A stretch of DNA of 64,000 nucleotides, taken from the NCBI GenBank assembly GCA_033807775.1, contig CM066319.1:158849983-158913982 (forward strand), given 5' to 3'. Position numbers and translations under genes: made by a program. The notes beneath the pieces were generated by a model. That model was given only the letters and a program-made list of their open reading frames with translations. It made no database searches and had not been told where the DNA came from. The stretch is from Saussurea involucrata (Eukaryota; Streptophyta; Magnoliopsida; Asterales; Asteraceae). The stretch's first letter is position 1. Each line of letters begins with the position of its first letter. Below, piece by piece: positions 10,524-22,378 of this stretch.

Positions 10524-13500
10524 GTGCAGGTCCTGAAGGGTATCTGGTATCTCGATAGCGGATGCTCTAGACATATGACTGGCAAAAAGAAACTGCTCAC
10601 TGAATATAAGGAGGAAAAAGGTCCCTCAGTGACCTTTGGTGGAAATGGAAAAGGCTATACCCGAGGGTTTGGTGTACTTTCTAATGGTACAACTACCTTT
10701 CGCATATGTTGAAGGGCTGAAGCATAATCTTCTAAGCATCAGTCAATTATGTGATAAGGACTACAAAGTGTGTTTCACAAAGGAGTCCTGCTTTGTCACT
10801 GACAAAAAGGAGAAGATCGCTCTCAGTGGATACCGTTTGGAAAATGTTTATGTTATAAACATGGACTCGACAACCACTGAGAATTCTTGTTTCTTCTCAA
10901 AAGCCTCATCTGATGTCAACTGGTTATGTCATAAGAGGCTCTCTCATCTCAACTTCAAGACACTGAATACTCTTTCTTCAAAAGAGTTGGTCACTGGTCT
11001 ACCTCAACATTTGTACGCTAAGGAATCCTTATGTTCAGCGTGTGAAAAAGGGAGACAAACCAAAGCAAGCTTCAAATCTAAGCAATTTTCCTCAGTGTCA
11101 TCCCCACTTCAACTTCTCCACATGGATTTATTTAGCCCTGTCAATGTTCAATCCATCGCTGGAAAGAAATATACCCTGGTCATAGTAGACGAATTCTCTC
11201 GCTACACCTAGGTTATGTTTCTCCGTGCTAAAAGTGAAACTTCAGAAGAACTGATGTCTTTTGTCAGGAAAATGGAAGTCCTGAATAACCTCACTGTTCG
11301 CTCTATAAGAAGTGATCATGGGACTGAATTCAAAAACAGTTCCCTTGAGAATTTCTTTGATACTAAGGGTATTTCTCACAATTTTTCCTCAGTGAGAACA
11401 CCACAACAAAATGGAGTCGCTGAAAGAAGAAATAGAACGATCATCGAAGCTGCTCGATCAATGCTCAACAATTCTCACCTACCTACTCAGTTCTGGGCAG
11501 AAGCTGTCAACACTGCTTGTTTTACTCAAAACAGGTCGCTGATTGTCAAAAGATTCAAGAAAACCGCCTACGAACTTTTCCATGGGAGAAAGCCTTCAAT
11601 TAGCCTTCTTCACATCTTTGGATGTCAGTGTTTCATACTGAACAACAGGGATGCCCTAGGAAAGTTTGATCCCAAGGTTGATGATGGAATATTTCTTGGA
11701 TACTCCTCAGTCTCCAAAGCCTTCAGAGTCTTCAATCGTAGAAGACAACCTGTAGAAGAAACAATCCACGTCACTTTTGACGAATCCCGTTCAGCGAACT
11801 CAAGACCTTATGTTGATACTGAAGAACTGAATCAATGGATGTTTTCTCATCTTGGGGACTCGGAATCTATTCCAAATCCTCAGGTCAACATCCCTACTGC
11901 TGAAGATGATGATCCTACTATCATCCCAAGCATGACAAGTGAAGATGAATCCTCATGGGTTTTAGTTGTTCCTTTTACCACTATGCCTGCTTCTGAACCA
12001 TCTACCTCAGATATCCCATCGACATCTCAACAATCAGTGAATAAAATGACATCTGAACCTCTACCTCTTCTAACTGAAGTACCTGAAGTTGCTGAAGCTT
12101 CTTCTTCAGTTCCTCCAGAAGTTCAAATCGAGTCAGCGAATTATGCTCCGGCTCATCGATGGACTATAAATCACCCCATCGATCAAATTCTTGGTGATCC
12201 AAACGCTGGTGTTCAGACTCGACGAAGTGCAGGTAACATTTGTTTATTTGTTAACTTTATTTCTCTGATTGAACCAAAGAAAACAGATGATGCCCTCAGA
12301 GATCCAAATTGGGTCAGCGTTATGCAAGAAGAGCTGACAAAATATGAAAGAAACAAAGTTTGGAAACTCGTTCCAAGACCATCTGACAAGTCAGTGATAG
12401 GCACTAAATGGGTCTATCGAAACAAGTTGGATGAACATGGAACTATAACCCGCAACAAGGCTCGTCTTGTTGCTCAGGGATACAGACAAGAGGAAGGCAT
12501 AGATTACGACGAAACATTTTCCCCAGTGGCAAAACTCGAAGCTATTCGTCTATTCTTAGCCTACGCAGTTCACAAAGACTTCAAAGTATATCAGATGGAT
12601 GTGAAATTAGCGTTCCTCAACGGAAGGCTGAATGAAGAAGTCTATGTTGAACAACCCCCAGGATTCACTGATCCTAAGCGTCCAGGTTATGTGTATAAAC
12701 TGTATAAGGCACTCTATGGCTTAAAGCAAGCTCCTCGTGCATGGTATGACACTCTCTCTACTTATCTCCATATTGAAAATTTTGAGCGTGGTAAAATCAA
12801 TAAAACTCTATTTTTCAGGAAAGTAAAATGTCATATCATTCTTGTTCAAATATATGTCGATGATATTATATTTGGTTCTACTAACCCTCACTTATGTACT
12901 CGTTTCGCTGAAAGAATGAAAGTTGAATATAAAATGAGTATGATGGGTGAACTGACATATTTTCTTGGTCTTCAAATATAACAGAATGAAAAAGGTACTT
13001 TTATTCACCAAGGTAAGTATGTTAAAGATATGCTGAAAAAGTTTGATTTAACTCAAAGCTCAGCTATAAAAACCCCAATGGCACCGCCGCTGACACTAAA
13101 CAAGGATCCTTCAGGAAAACCTGTTAATGTCACGACGTATCGTGGGATGATCGGCTCTCTTCTGTATCTTACAGCTAGCCGTTCTGATATTATGTATGCA
13201 ACCTGTTTGTGTGCACGATGTCAAGATGAACCTAAGGAATCTCATTTGATCACTGTAAAGCGTATTTTTTGATACCTTAAAGGCACTCCTAACCTAGGTC
13301 TTTAGTATCCCAAAGACTCAGGGTTTGATCTAATCGCCTATTCAGATAGTGATTTTGCAGGATGCAAATTGGATAGGAAAAACACCACAGGAGGCTGTCA
13401 GCTCCTAGGTGGAAAGCTGGTGAGTTGGACAAGTAAAAAGCAAAACTCAGTGTCCACCTCAACCGCTGAAGCTGAGTACGTAGCCGCTGGAAGATGTTGT

Positions 13501-13800
13501 TCTCAGGTCTTGTGGATGAAAAATCAGCTACTTGACTATGACCTTCAGCTCTCCAAATTTCCAATCTATTGCGACAGCACTAGTGCCATCGCCATAGCAA
13601 ACAATCGAGTGCTACACTCAAAGACCAAACACATCGAAATCAGGTATCATTTTATCAGAGATCATGTGATGAACGGTGATATAGAACTTCATTTTATCCC
13701 AATTGATTTTCAGTTAGCTGGTCTGTTCACCAAACCTCTTGATAAGACAAGATTCAACTTTCTCATCAGCGACCTTGGAATGCTGAACCTGGAAGAGTAA
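10524..13800 (+). pseudogene. pol: SIRE-A pol (broken): protease, integrase, RT, RNase H
   Basis: Protease with DSG in 'WYLDSGCSRHMTG' (about 10545-10585). GAG-pre-integrase HHCC from about 10920. Integrase core with 'LLHMDLFSPV', 'RSDHGTEF' and 'RTPQQNGVAERR'. RT with 'QMDVKLAFLNG' and 'YVDDIIFG' (near 12860). RNase H around 13340-13500 with 'STSTAEAEYVAA'. Breaks seen: a frame change near 10705, TAG at 11212-11214 in place of a conserved Trp, TAA at 12979-12981, and stops near 13270 and 13303. Pol sits in the -1 frame relative to the end of gag. It cannot make a functional polyprotein. Confidence 0.92.
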
Positions 13801-13805
13801 AATCT

Positions 13806-14027
13806 TCAGTGGTTCACATTTGATCAGTGATAAAATATATTTGTATAACCCTATTAATCACCCTATCTCTGAACAAAATGATTCGCTGATATCAAGGTAT
13901 GTTCTCTTTTAATCGCTGACGTTCGCCTAAGAATGCAAGATTTCAAAACAAATTACATCGCTGAATATCTCTTCCTTTCAGTGATACTTTGAAATTCTAA
14001 AACTCTCACTGATATTTCTAATCAGTG
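13806..14027. promoter_or_regulatory. SIRE-A internal motif array between pol and the extra ORF
   Basis: Eight copies of the same hexamers as in the LTR lie within 222 bp: 13806, 13824, 13884, 13914, 13959, 13978, 14007 and 14022. About 0.2 would be expected by chance. The stretch has no coding frame. It lies 224 bp upstream of the TATA-like box at 14251, matching the 221-bp gap between array and TATA in the LTR. Confidence 0.55.
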
Positions 14028-14250
14028 CTTCGTGTTTTAAAAAAATGTCTCTGAGTTTTTCAAAACCCTCAGAGACACCTTAAAATGTGAAAGGACGTTT
14101 GTGACGTCATAACAACAGATAGACAATGGCACGCCTTTTTGTCTGACACGTTCGCCCGTTTCGTTTCCTTGTCCAATTAGATTCAAGGGACGTGTCCGTG
14201 TCATCATGAAAAACTTTTCCCGCTCATAGTTTTTCTCTCTCTACTCTCAC

Positions 14251-14258
14251 TATATAAA
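14251..14258 (+). promoter_or_regulatory. TATA-like box upstream of the SIRE-A extra ORF
   Basis: TATATAAACC after a CT-rich stretch and before a long pyrimidine- and A-rich leader. It lies 515 bp upstream of the extra-ORF ATG. A similar box precedes the extra ORF of SIRE-B, so a second internal promoter is plausible. Confidence 0.45.
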
Positions 14259-14813
14259 CCCTTTGAGTTTATATTTTTACCCTTTACACGAACTTCTCTC
14301 TCAAGCAAGAACTCACTGTTGCATTTGAACTAATTTCTCAAGAACTTGTTCATCTTCATCTTATTCATCACAAAATGTTAATATTTCTTTTATTTTCCAT
14401 CAAATAAACTTGTTTTTGATCTTATTATTGTTTTTAAAAGATCAAACAAAGGAACTTTCTCAAAATAAAATCATTTTCTTCATGGTTTTATGAACACAAT
14501 CTGCTTACAGATTGTTCTTCGAGTTTATAATCAAAATCTTAAACTTGACATTTTCATATGTTTTTCCAGAATCCTTTCCATAAAAGGAAACTGGAAAACA
14601 AGAACTTTCACTATGTTTTGTACTTATTTTCAAAACTAGAAAACCCTAATTTCCATTTCTTTCTCTAAATAGAAACTGTAAAATCCTAAAAACCCTTATT
14701 TTGGAAACTCATCCATTTTAAGAACTTCTCTTCATCTTCTTCATGTTTGTATGTTATGAACAGAAATGGCAACCATTGAAGCTACCAACACTCAGTCTCC
14801 TACTACCTCTGAC

Positions 14814-15434
14814 TAGGGGTGCTCAAATTTCCGACCAACCCGACCAACCCAACCCAACTCGAGGCAAAAAAAACTCAAACCGAGCCAACCCGATGTATAA
14901 TCGATACTATTTTTGACCAACCCGCATATATTGGGTTGATAACGGGTTAGGCCCAAAACAAACTGACCCAACCCGACAACCCGCGACATCCTGTAAAAAC
15001 ATTTAAATCTAATTTTGAATGCTTGTTACTGTCATTTTTGTTTTTGTCAAAGCAATATTGTTACTATTGAACATTTATAAATAAACAATTGTTGGCTACT
15101 TGTTACTTTAGTAATCTTGTTATTGATTCTTGATGCCACATTTATAAACAAAACATTTATAAATAATCTTTTATTAGACGATTTAGTAATTTGTTGAACA
15201 TTTAGATATTTAGAAACATGTAGCAATTTGTTTAGACACAATAACTTAGTTAAATGGTGAAAGGATCAATAAAAGTTTCAACCCGACCAACCTAACCCAA
15301 CCCGAACGGTTTGGGTTGGGTTGGGTTGCACTTTTGATTGGGTTGGGTTGGGTTGAGATTTTTCAAACCGCAATGATTGGGTTGGGTTGTTAAAGTGTCT
15401 CCAATCCGGCCAACCCAACCCGTGAGCACCCCTA
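14814..15434. mobile_element. hAT-type MITE inserted in the SIRE-A extra ORF
   Basis: An 8-bp perfect TSD CCTCTGAC (14806-14813 and 15435-15442) flanks a 621-bp element with perfect 12-bp TIRs, TAGGGGTGCTCA. Both subterminal regions are dense in AACCC/GGGTT units in inverted orientation. No transposase is encoded. The reading frame of the host ORF runs into one side and out of the other. Confidence 0.93.
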
Positions 15435-18228
15435 CCTCTGACAAGACTGAAATTGTCAAAGCTCCCAACGTGAACTTCACAATGGAACAAATCACATTCC
15501 ATGGAAACAACCCCTATGCCCTATTCGACTTCCCCCCAAAGAAGCATATCACTCATCTTGATGATGCTGTGAACTTCCTGAAGAACTGTCCTCTGGCGAC
15601 AGCACTGACTATCAAACCCCCAGCCCACAAGAACCTGCTAGCCCAATTCTGGTACACTGCCAGAAGATCTCAGGTTGCCTCCACAAAAAACCCTTCTTTT
15701 AGGTGGACGTCATCCTCTTTGACACTGAACATGGGGAAGCAAAGATCCATCCCGGGGCGATCAGGTCTGCCCTCAACCTCCTTGGAAGCTCCAGAGAAAG
15801 ACGTTTCGTTCCCTTACCTGACGTCAAAACCACGGCAGGTCAAGCTGAAATCATTGCATTTCTGGATGCAATGAAGTACACATGGAACACAGGGAGAGGT
15901 GAACTCCCTAAGAAGAAACTCACAACCATTCTCAAGAGCGAAATGCTAAGCGAGATGAACTTCATCTTCTCACATCTCATCAGTTGTATGACAGCAAAGG
16001 TCGGGTCAACTGATCAGGCCTCAAAACCCCAGCAGGCTATGGGGTATGCGCTGATGAAGAGTCTCCATATCGACTGGGCCAAGATAATCTTCGACGACAT
16101 GATGCTAAGGGTCAAAGAAACAAAGCGGTCAACGAATGTCCCCTATCCCCGTTTCCTCAATGCTTTCTTCAAGCAAGCACCTGGGGATAAGTACCCGAAG
16201 GTGGGAGACCTGAGGTTATCCCAGGTTGGCCCTAAGATCCTAGACTTCAAGCCACTGGCAAACGAGGTACGTCTTTCTACTCTCTTACCTCTTCTCAGAC
16301 CTCCTACTTCTTCTACTTCTGCGACTACCACTTCGGCAGCGGTCGTCCCAACCGCTGGTACCCAGGCCGCAACATCCTCTCCTTCCCGAAAAAGGAAACA
16401 ATCTGAAACCCTACTTGGCATCCATAAGACCAAGAAGATTTCTAAGGAGCAACCCCCCAAGCCTTCCCAGGTTGAAGACTCAGCGTATGTCTCTCTACAG
16501 AAGACACTGGACGGTTTCGTGGCACGCTCTGCCACATCTGCTGAACCAACCCCTTCTATACCCACTTCAGTGCCTCATGACATTGAAGTTATCTTGGAAC
16601 AGGACCCACCTCTCTTAGTACCTCCAAGTACTGCTGAGATTTTCTTCAGCGGATCCAACGCTGAATCTGCTACCCAATCCCTCTTCTTAACTCTTGTTCC
16701 TCCCTCATCTTCTTTGGTCACTCCAACATTCATAATTCCCTCAACCTCGGGCGTTATTCACCTGAGTGACACATCGGCTGAAGATCTACAGCTAATGATA
16801 GATCAAAACCAAGGACCTGCGGGCTCTCAGCGTCAACCATCTCCGGAAGACGACTCCGAGCATTTTACTGGTCACAGGCATTTCGATGACTTCACCAACC
16901 CACCGGCAGGTATACATAAAATCCTAAACACTCCTCTCTCTAAACCCCCAACTTCTGAGCTTTCCTTTGTTCATAAGTATTTTTCTTTTACAGGTCCTAA
17001 TTTGGGAACCATCAACAACTCCCTCAAGGATTTGTCTACAAAAGTGGAATCTCTCACCACTACTCTCTCCTCCAACTCCTCAGCGGTTACAGACGTTGGG
17101 GACGCTCTAAAGAAACTCACCACCAAGGTGAAAGAAAAGGCCTCCAGTGCTGATTTGGAAAAGCTGGAAGGTAGCCTCTCTAATGTTGCTACCGCTCTCG
17201 CTGACAACTCCACCTCCATCAACAACTTGAACACCACCAACAGCAACCTCTCCAACAACTTCACCACACTGTCCAACGAAGTCACATCGTTGAAGACAGT
17301 GGTGGGCAATCTTCAGGGAGAGGTTTCGTCTTTGAAGATAAGGATGAGGGATCTCGGTAAAAAGGTCGACTCTTCCAACGCTCTGATTCAACAGCTCCTG
17401 GATCATCTGAACGCTCCCACTGTCCCTCTATCCCACTTCTCTCAGGCTGATCGAGAGAAAGTGGAGATGGCAGTGGACTTCATCATCAATAGTACCCCTG
17501 CTATTTCTGGCCTGGAAGACAGAATGGCAGCGATGGAAACCACTGTTGGGATCCCTAGCCTGGAAGACAGGGACCCTAAGGCTGCTGCTGCTGACACTAC
17601 TACCTCCCCCATCCGTCATGTGGAAGAGGGGAAGAAGACTCAAGAAGACCTTCCCCATAACTCTGAGGGGGAGGGTATTGTCTCTGAAAATGCTGCTAAA
17701 TCTCAGGGAGATGAAAACCCTGAGGAAACCGAGAAGAGTCCCTCTCATTCTGAGGGAGAGCAACTCGATGAAGAAATGGAAACTGCTGAAGTTCTTATTC
17801 CTTCTGAAGAAGAAGCTGAGGAAGAAGAAGACGAAGAAGATCTTGATTTGCATGACGACGAACCCTCATCATCCCCCAAATATGATGATGATGATGATGA
17901 TCTCGACTTCTCCTTCCAACCCAGAAGGACCCCTGCTCTCAAAGGGGTAGTTATTAAAGAATTAGGGGAGGGGACCACCAAAACAAAGCCTGCAGCGTCT
18001 GAAGCTGACAAAGGAAAAAATAAAGGCCTTGCAAAAGAAGACAACTTGGCTATTCTCTACAGCAAGCCACTTTGTCAGCTAGTCCTCTCCCCTGCTTGAG
18101 GGTCAAGCTGAAGCTCCTGCTATAACTCCAATAATCCCAGCCCCGAGTGCTGATGAAATAATCTCGGTCTTAGACTTCGCTGAGACCGATGACATTTTTG
18201 AAGAAGAACAAGAAGAAGAACTGCTCTC

Positions 18229-19471
18229 TGATAGGCGGGTATCACCCCCCTAAATCTAACCGCAAGTGTACGGTGTCGAAATCAAGTAATACGTACGGAA
18301 GTACGAGTATCGAATCCACATGAACTAGGAACTGAGTATCACAATTACTATAAAAACTATTAACTGAACGTCGCAATTTTGAGAGGTTGGTTTATAAACT
18401 AAATGCAAATAAAATGAATCAACACAAGACAGTAGACAACTTAAGAAACTTTGATAGAGGGAACAGTTGAGGGTTGGAAATCCTAAGACCTTCGTATACA
18501 AACACTTGACTCGCAACAATTACCAGTTATTCCGTATAATGAATACCCAATCTTGTAAAAATCATCGTTGTTCCCTTTCGAGCAACTACAGGTTTTATCT
18601 TGAAAAGCACAAGTTTATCTCTCGATCTCACCTATGGAAGTCAAAACACATTAAGCTCAAGATTTTAATGGGACTAAGGCTTACTCGGAATATCTCTATC
18701 TCCTTTCTCACCTTAGGCATGCGATTCCTAGTTCTAGTTACAATTAATTCTCTCGAACTTAATTAGAAACAACAAATCAATTGTAAATTGGCCAAATTCA
18801 CCAAAGCATTAAAATCCAAATCACATGCTTCATTAATATAGGAAAAACTTATAAAAGTCTCAAGTTACATGTTTGTACACTTAAATCGAATTCATTCCAA
18901 CCCCCAACATCTAAAGATTAGTTCATGATGTTGGGGGACAAAAACGCAAGAAAAGGGGATGAAAAACTGTATGTAAACATGATAAACGTAAACATGAAAG
19001 ATGTAGTGATAAACTCCCTTCTCCTGGCTCTAATCCGCATTGTGTCGTGACTTCCTCTTCGATTGATCCTCTCTCGTGGCTCCGAAAGATGTAAAATGTC
19101 TCCCAAAATCGCCTCTGGACTGCTGCCGTTCGTTGTGTGCTGAATCGTATCGACAATGACCTAAAATCAGAAAATTCGCCAAAGTATAATGCTGAAACAG
19201 AGGGTTACGCGGCTTGCTGCGCGACTAGCAAGTTGCGTGGTAAGTCGCGCGTGTTCTTTTTGGCCTCCGGGTCATGGTTCGGGCGCGGGTCTTGGGCTTC
19301 CGTTGGGCTTCGTTTTAGGCTCTTTTTAGCTTCTTTTCTCGATGAACGCTGTCTTTTAGATAACCTGCATAAATCACTCGATAAACCATAAAATCCACGC
19401 CTTTTTGCTAGAATACAAGCCAATCTCATTGGTTTGAGAACTGAAAATAACGCCAAAAAATGGCATTATCA
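18229..19471. mobile_element. Probable solo LTR inserted in the SIRE-A extra ORF
   Basis: The ends TGATAGGCGG and GGCATTATCA give TG...CA with TGATA/TATCA inverted termini. A 5-bp TSD CTCTC lies at 18224-18228 and 19472-19476. The 1243-bp body lacks gag or pol domains and includes the 'CCGCAAGTGTACGG...ATCAAGTAATACG' block common in plant repeats. Coding sequence of the host ORF is visible immediately on both sides. The TSD is low-complexity, so a different LTR-less element is possible. The source family (perhaps gypsy) is not established. Confidence 0.65.
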
Positions 19472-20821
19472 CTCTCTCACAAGAAAAGACCTTCCTTGGT
19501 TCCTCAAAAGCCAACTGAAGAAGAGCTGAAAAAGAGAGCAGCTATGATTCAAAAGCTTGAGGATCAACGCATTATCCCGCATCAGCTCCAAATCCTATCA
19601 AAGTAGGAAATCATTGAATCCCTCAAAGCTGAGAAACTCTTCGCTGAAAGAAAGAAGGCTGAAGAAAAAGATAAAGCATATGCCTTAGAACTTGCTCAAC
19701 GAACAGTTGAAGATCCTCAACTGAAGAAATTCCCTGTTGCTGTCCAAAAGAAACTGATAAAGGACGCACAGAAGACCCACCAGGAAAAGACCAAAGTCAG
19801 CGACACCACACTCGAATGGTGTAAGAAGATGTGCCACTACAGACAACATGCTTCAAGGATAAAGGTTGTAAACGTCAAAGGGAGATATGATTTGAAAAAT
19901 AATATAAAGGTACCGATCGTTCATGTCCAAGTAGTCAGAGAAAACGGCTACAACAGAACTTGCTACATGTCAACCCTGGACACATTTGGTTTCGCTGAAT
20001 GGTTGGAGATGCGAGTAGCAATTCAAAGATCCCGCTCAACTTTCAAAACCTATGTTGAACAAGCCATAAACAGGCTGATCGACTTGGTAACCTCAGCGGT
20101 CAACATTCCTCCACCAATTCAGAAGAAATGAGCTGCTCCAAAGAAGAAGACTCCTTCCTCTCCAGGCCCGACAATCAGAAACGGGACAGGGATTTGATTT
20201 TTCTCGTGAAGCAGTTTTTGGCCCTGCCCCTGACCTCTCCGGACTCGACGTATCTCTACCTCCCGCTGAAGATTTCTTCCCTGGCAGAGTTATCAGCAAT
20301 CCTTATGGCATATTCTTCTATGACTTTGATAGTCGTGAATGCTTTCAACGCATCTCTAAGTTATACAAAACTCCAATCGAACAACTCAGAGATTTACTCT
20401 ACTGGTGCGAGTACAAACGCAGTATTCTCGGATCACTCCTGAAACCCCACATCTACCGCGAAGCAAAGAAAAGAAGGGATCAGGGAGTTACTGTCCCTGA
20501 TTGGATGATTCCAGAGACTGATTCTCTTGATGAACTCGTCAAGAAAGAACCTGATTAGCTGATAGGATTCTCTGTAATTCTTCTATCTTTTATCAGCTTG
20601 TAAACTTTTTGTACTTGTAATTATTATTTGTTGTACTTGTAATTTTTCCACTTCCCTTTATAACTGATACGAAGTTTAATGAAAAATTTCAGTGAATGTA
20701 CTTTACTCCATTAGTACTTAAAAAGATCCCCGAAAACAGTAAATGGGACAATTACTCTATAAGTCCTTTTTATCCTTATGTTTTCTTACTTAGCAATTTT
20801 CCTTTACTGCTATGTCATCAT

Positions 20822-20836
20822 CAAATAGGGGGAGAT
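20822..20836 (+). other. SIRE-A polypurine tract
   Basis: AAATAGGGGGAGAT lies directly before the 3' LTR and would prime plus-strand DNA synthesis. SIRE-B has the same tract at 33217-33229. Confidence 0.75.
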
Positions 20837-21801
20837 TGTTGATCCAAACCCTCAGTGATTTGATAATGATTTTGAGAAACACTTAGTGAAAATTGTAAGT
20901 AGACAATATGTTTTATAGTTTCACTATCGCTGATAAATACTAAGTCTGTTTAGTACCGCTGATAGGAACTCTCGTTCTTTAATTTACACATTCAGCGAAC
21001 ACTGTTCATCAGTGAGCCCTGAGCCTTTTCAGCCTCACTGATGATCGCTGATAACTTCTATTGTTTACTTATGATCCATGAAGACAAGTTTCATGTCAAC
21101 CTTGTTCTACGCTGAAGTTGAAGATCAAGCCAAAGAACCAGCGACAAGTCTACTAATGAACTGATGCGGATATCAGCAAAGCCAAGACCTGTCCACACAA
21201 CGTGAAGTTTCAAGTAGAAGACTTCAGCGAACGCTGAACTTTATCATTCGTTGATAAAGAATCATTCAGCGAACGCTAATCATGAAGCCTCCTCTACAAG
21301 CAACTTTTGTCTTATCCCCTTGCACGCCTTTTGTACGATCTGTCAGAAGACATCCCTTTTGTCTAGAATCGTACAACCAACTCTGATTCTATACTGTTCA
21401 TCATGCGGCTACTAGGTTGTCTACTGAATTCAACCCATGCAACCAACCAGAGGCTGCCACGTGTAAAGTTGTACCGTTGTGCATTAAATGCATGCAGTAT
21501 ATAAAGGAAACCCTAGTTCACTCTTGAACAACTTCGGCCATTCCTTATCTTTGCTGAATCTGTGTGTTAGAATATTTTCCTTAGTATTCTTAATTTCTCT
21601 CTATCTTATTTCTAGTGCAAGAAATCTTAGTGATTCTCATAGTTTGTTTAGATTAGGTTTATTCTTTAATCTTGTTCCGCAACAAACTGTAAATTGTTTG
21701 ATACATATCAATAAACAATTTAGAAAAGTAAAAATCGTGTGTTTGTATTCAACCCCCCCCCCCCCCTTCTACAAACTTGTATAACCCCTTTGGGACCAAC
21801 A
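20837..21801 (+). repeat. SIRE-A 3' LTR
   Basis: It begins TGTTGATCC and ends GGGACCAACA; 965 bp. The C-run is 14 long against 13 in the 5' LTR. Scattered substitutions are seen throughout. Confidence 0.92.
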
Positions 21802-21880
21802 CCGACCTTAGTATTGGGCGAAGTGGGCTAGCCCAAACCCAAGGGGCATCAAAGCCCAACTCCCCTAATAGCGTTAGTAG
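21802..21880. other. 79-bp spacer between SIRE-A and SIRE-B
   Basis: This short pre-insertion sequence is all that separates the two SIRE elements. It continues after SIRE-B at 34274. No gene is recognised. Confidence 0.7.
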
Positions 21881-22081
21881 TGTTGGGTCACCAAGGATTT
21901 GAAATTGACTCACCGATGTTTTCCCTAAAACTCCTACTTAGAATATTTTAGTTCAGTTCTTCGAATGACTTGTACAAGATATCAAATGTTCGGTGAAGTC
22001 GAAGATCAACCGAAACCAAGCTTGAAGACTCTCTACTTGTGGAAAATAGAAGACTCTCGGCAACATTCAAACAAGTCATCA

Positions 22082-22378
22082 CCACCGAAATTCCTTGACA
22101 TTTCGGTGGCCTTCTCTCCACCGAAATTATAGGACAATTTCGGTGGCCTTCTGCCACCGAAGTGCTTGGACAAATTCGGTGGCCCTATCCTCCACCGATG
22201 ACTCTTTCGGTGCTTCTCTCACCACCGAAACAAGCTTGCAATTTCGGTGGTCCTCTCACCACCGAAACATGCTTGCAATTTCGGTGGTCCTCTCACCACC
22301 GAAACATGCTTGCAATTTCGGTGGACTAGTCTTCTTTCCACCGAAGATTTCTCAATCTCGGTGGAAACCACTTCGGTG
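22082..22378. promoter_or_regulatory. SIRE-B U3 tandem hairpin array (CCACCGA...TCGGTGG)
   Basis: Eight units start with CCACCGA at 22082, 22118, 22154, 22192, 22222, 22259, 22296 and 22338, a period of about 37 bp. Each is followed within 10-20 bp by the inverse TCGGTG(G), so each can form a short hairpin. Across the whole LTR I count 19 CACCGA/TCGGTG hexamers against about 0.5 expected. The array ends 237 bp upstream of the TATA box. It is identical in the 3' LTR at about 33431-33727. An enhancer or protein-binding role is inferred. Confidence 0.65.

Larger units (their letters stand above)
14766..20558 (+). pseudogene. SIRE-A extra 3' ORF (aORF / env-like), interrupted
   Basis: A long ORF downstream of pol, as in SIRE elements; function unknown. 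The start is MATIEATNTQ at 14766, 16 codons before a hAT MITE (14814-15434) splits it. Coding resumes at 15435, changes frame near 15690, and is open from 15703 to 18099. That part has a conserved globular N-terminal region, a Ser/Thr/Pro-rich linker, a Ser/Thr-rich coiled coil (about 16996-17415) and acidic clusters (17800-17910). A frame change near 18095, a solo LTR (18229-19471), a stop near 19603 and another at 20129 follow. The C-terminal region (about 19480-20558) has a charged helical part and a basic domain comparable in place to the SIRE-B C-terminus. No convincing transmembrane or fusion-peptide signature was seen. Confidence 0.75.
7077..21801 (+). mobile_element. SIRE-A: degenerate SIRE/Maximus-type Ty1/copia retrotransposon
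   Basis: A 14.7-kb element bounded by LTRs of 966 and 965 bp with flanks TCGAC (7072-7076) and CCGAC (21802-21806), a 5-bp TSD with one mismatch. The order is LTR, Met-tRNA PBS, gag with two zinc knuckles, pol (PR-INT-RT-RNase H), a spacer, a long extra 3' ORF (aORF, often called env-like), a polypurine tract and the LTR. This order, the long LTRs and the CCCC-tract motif fit the SIRE lineage. The coding regions hold many frameshifts and stops. Two later insertions split the extra ORF: a hAT MITE at 14814-15434 and a solo LTR at 18229-19471. By eye the LTRs differ at some two dozen sites, so it is clearly older than SIRE-B. Confidence 0.93.
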
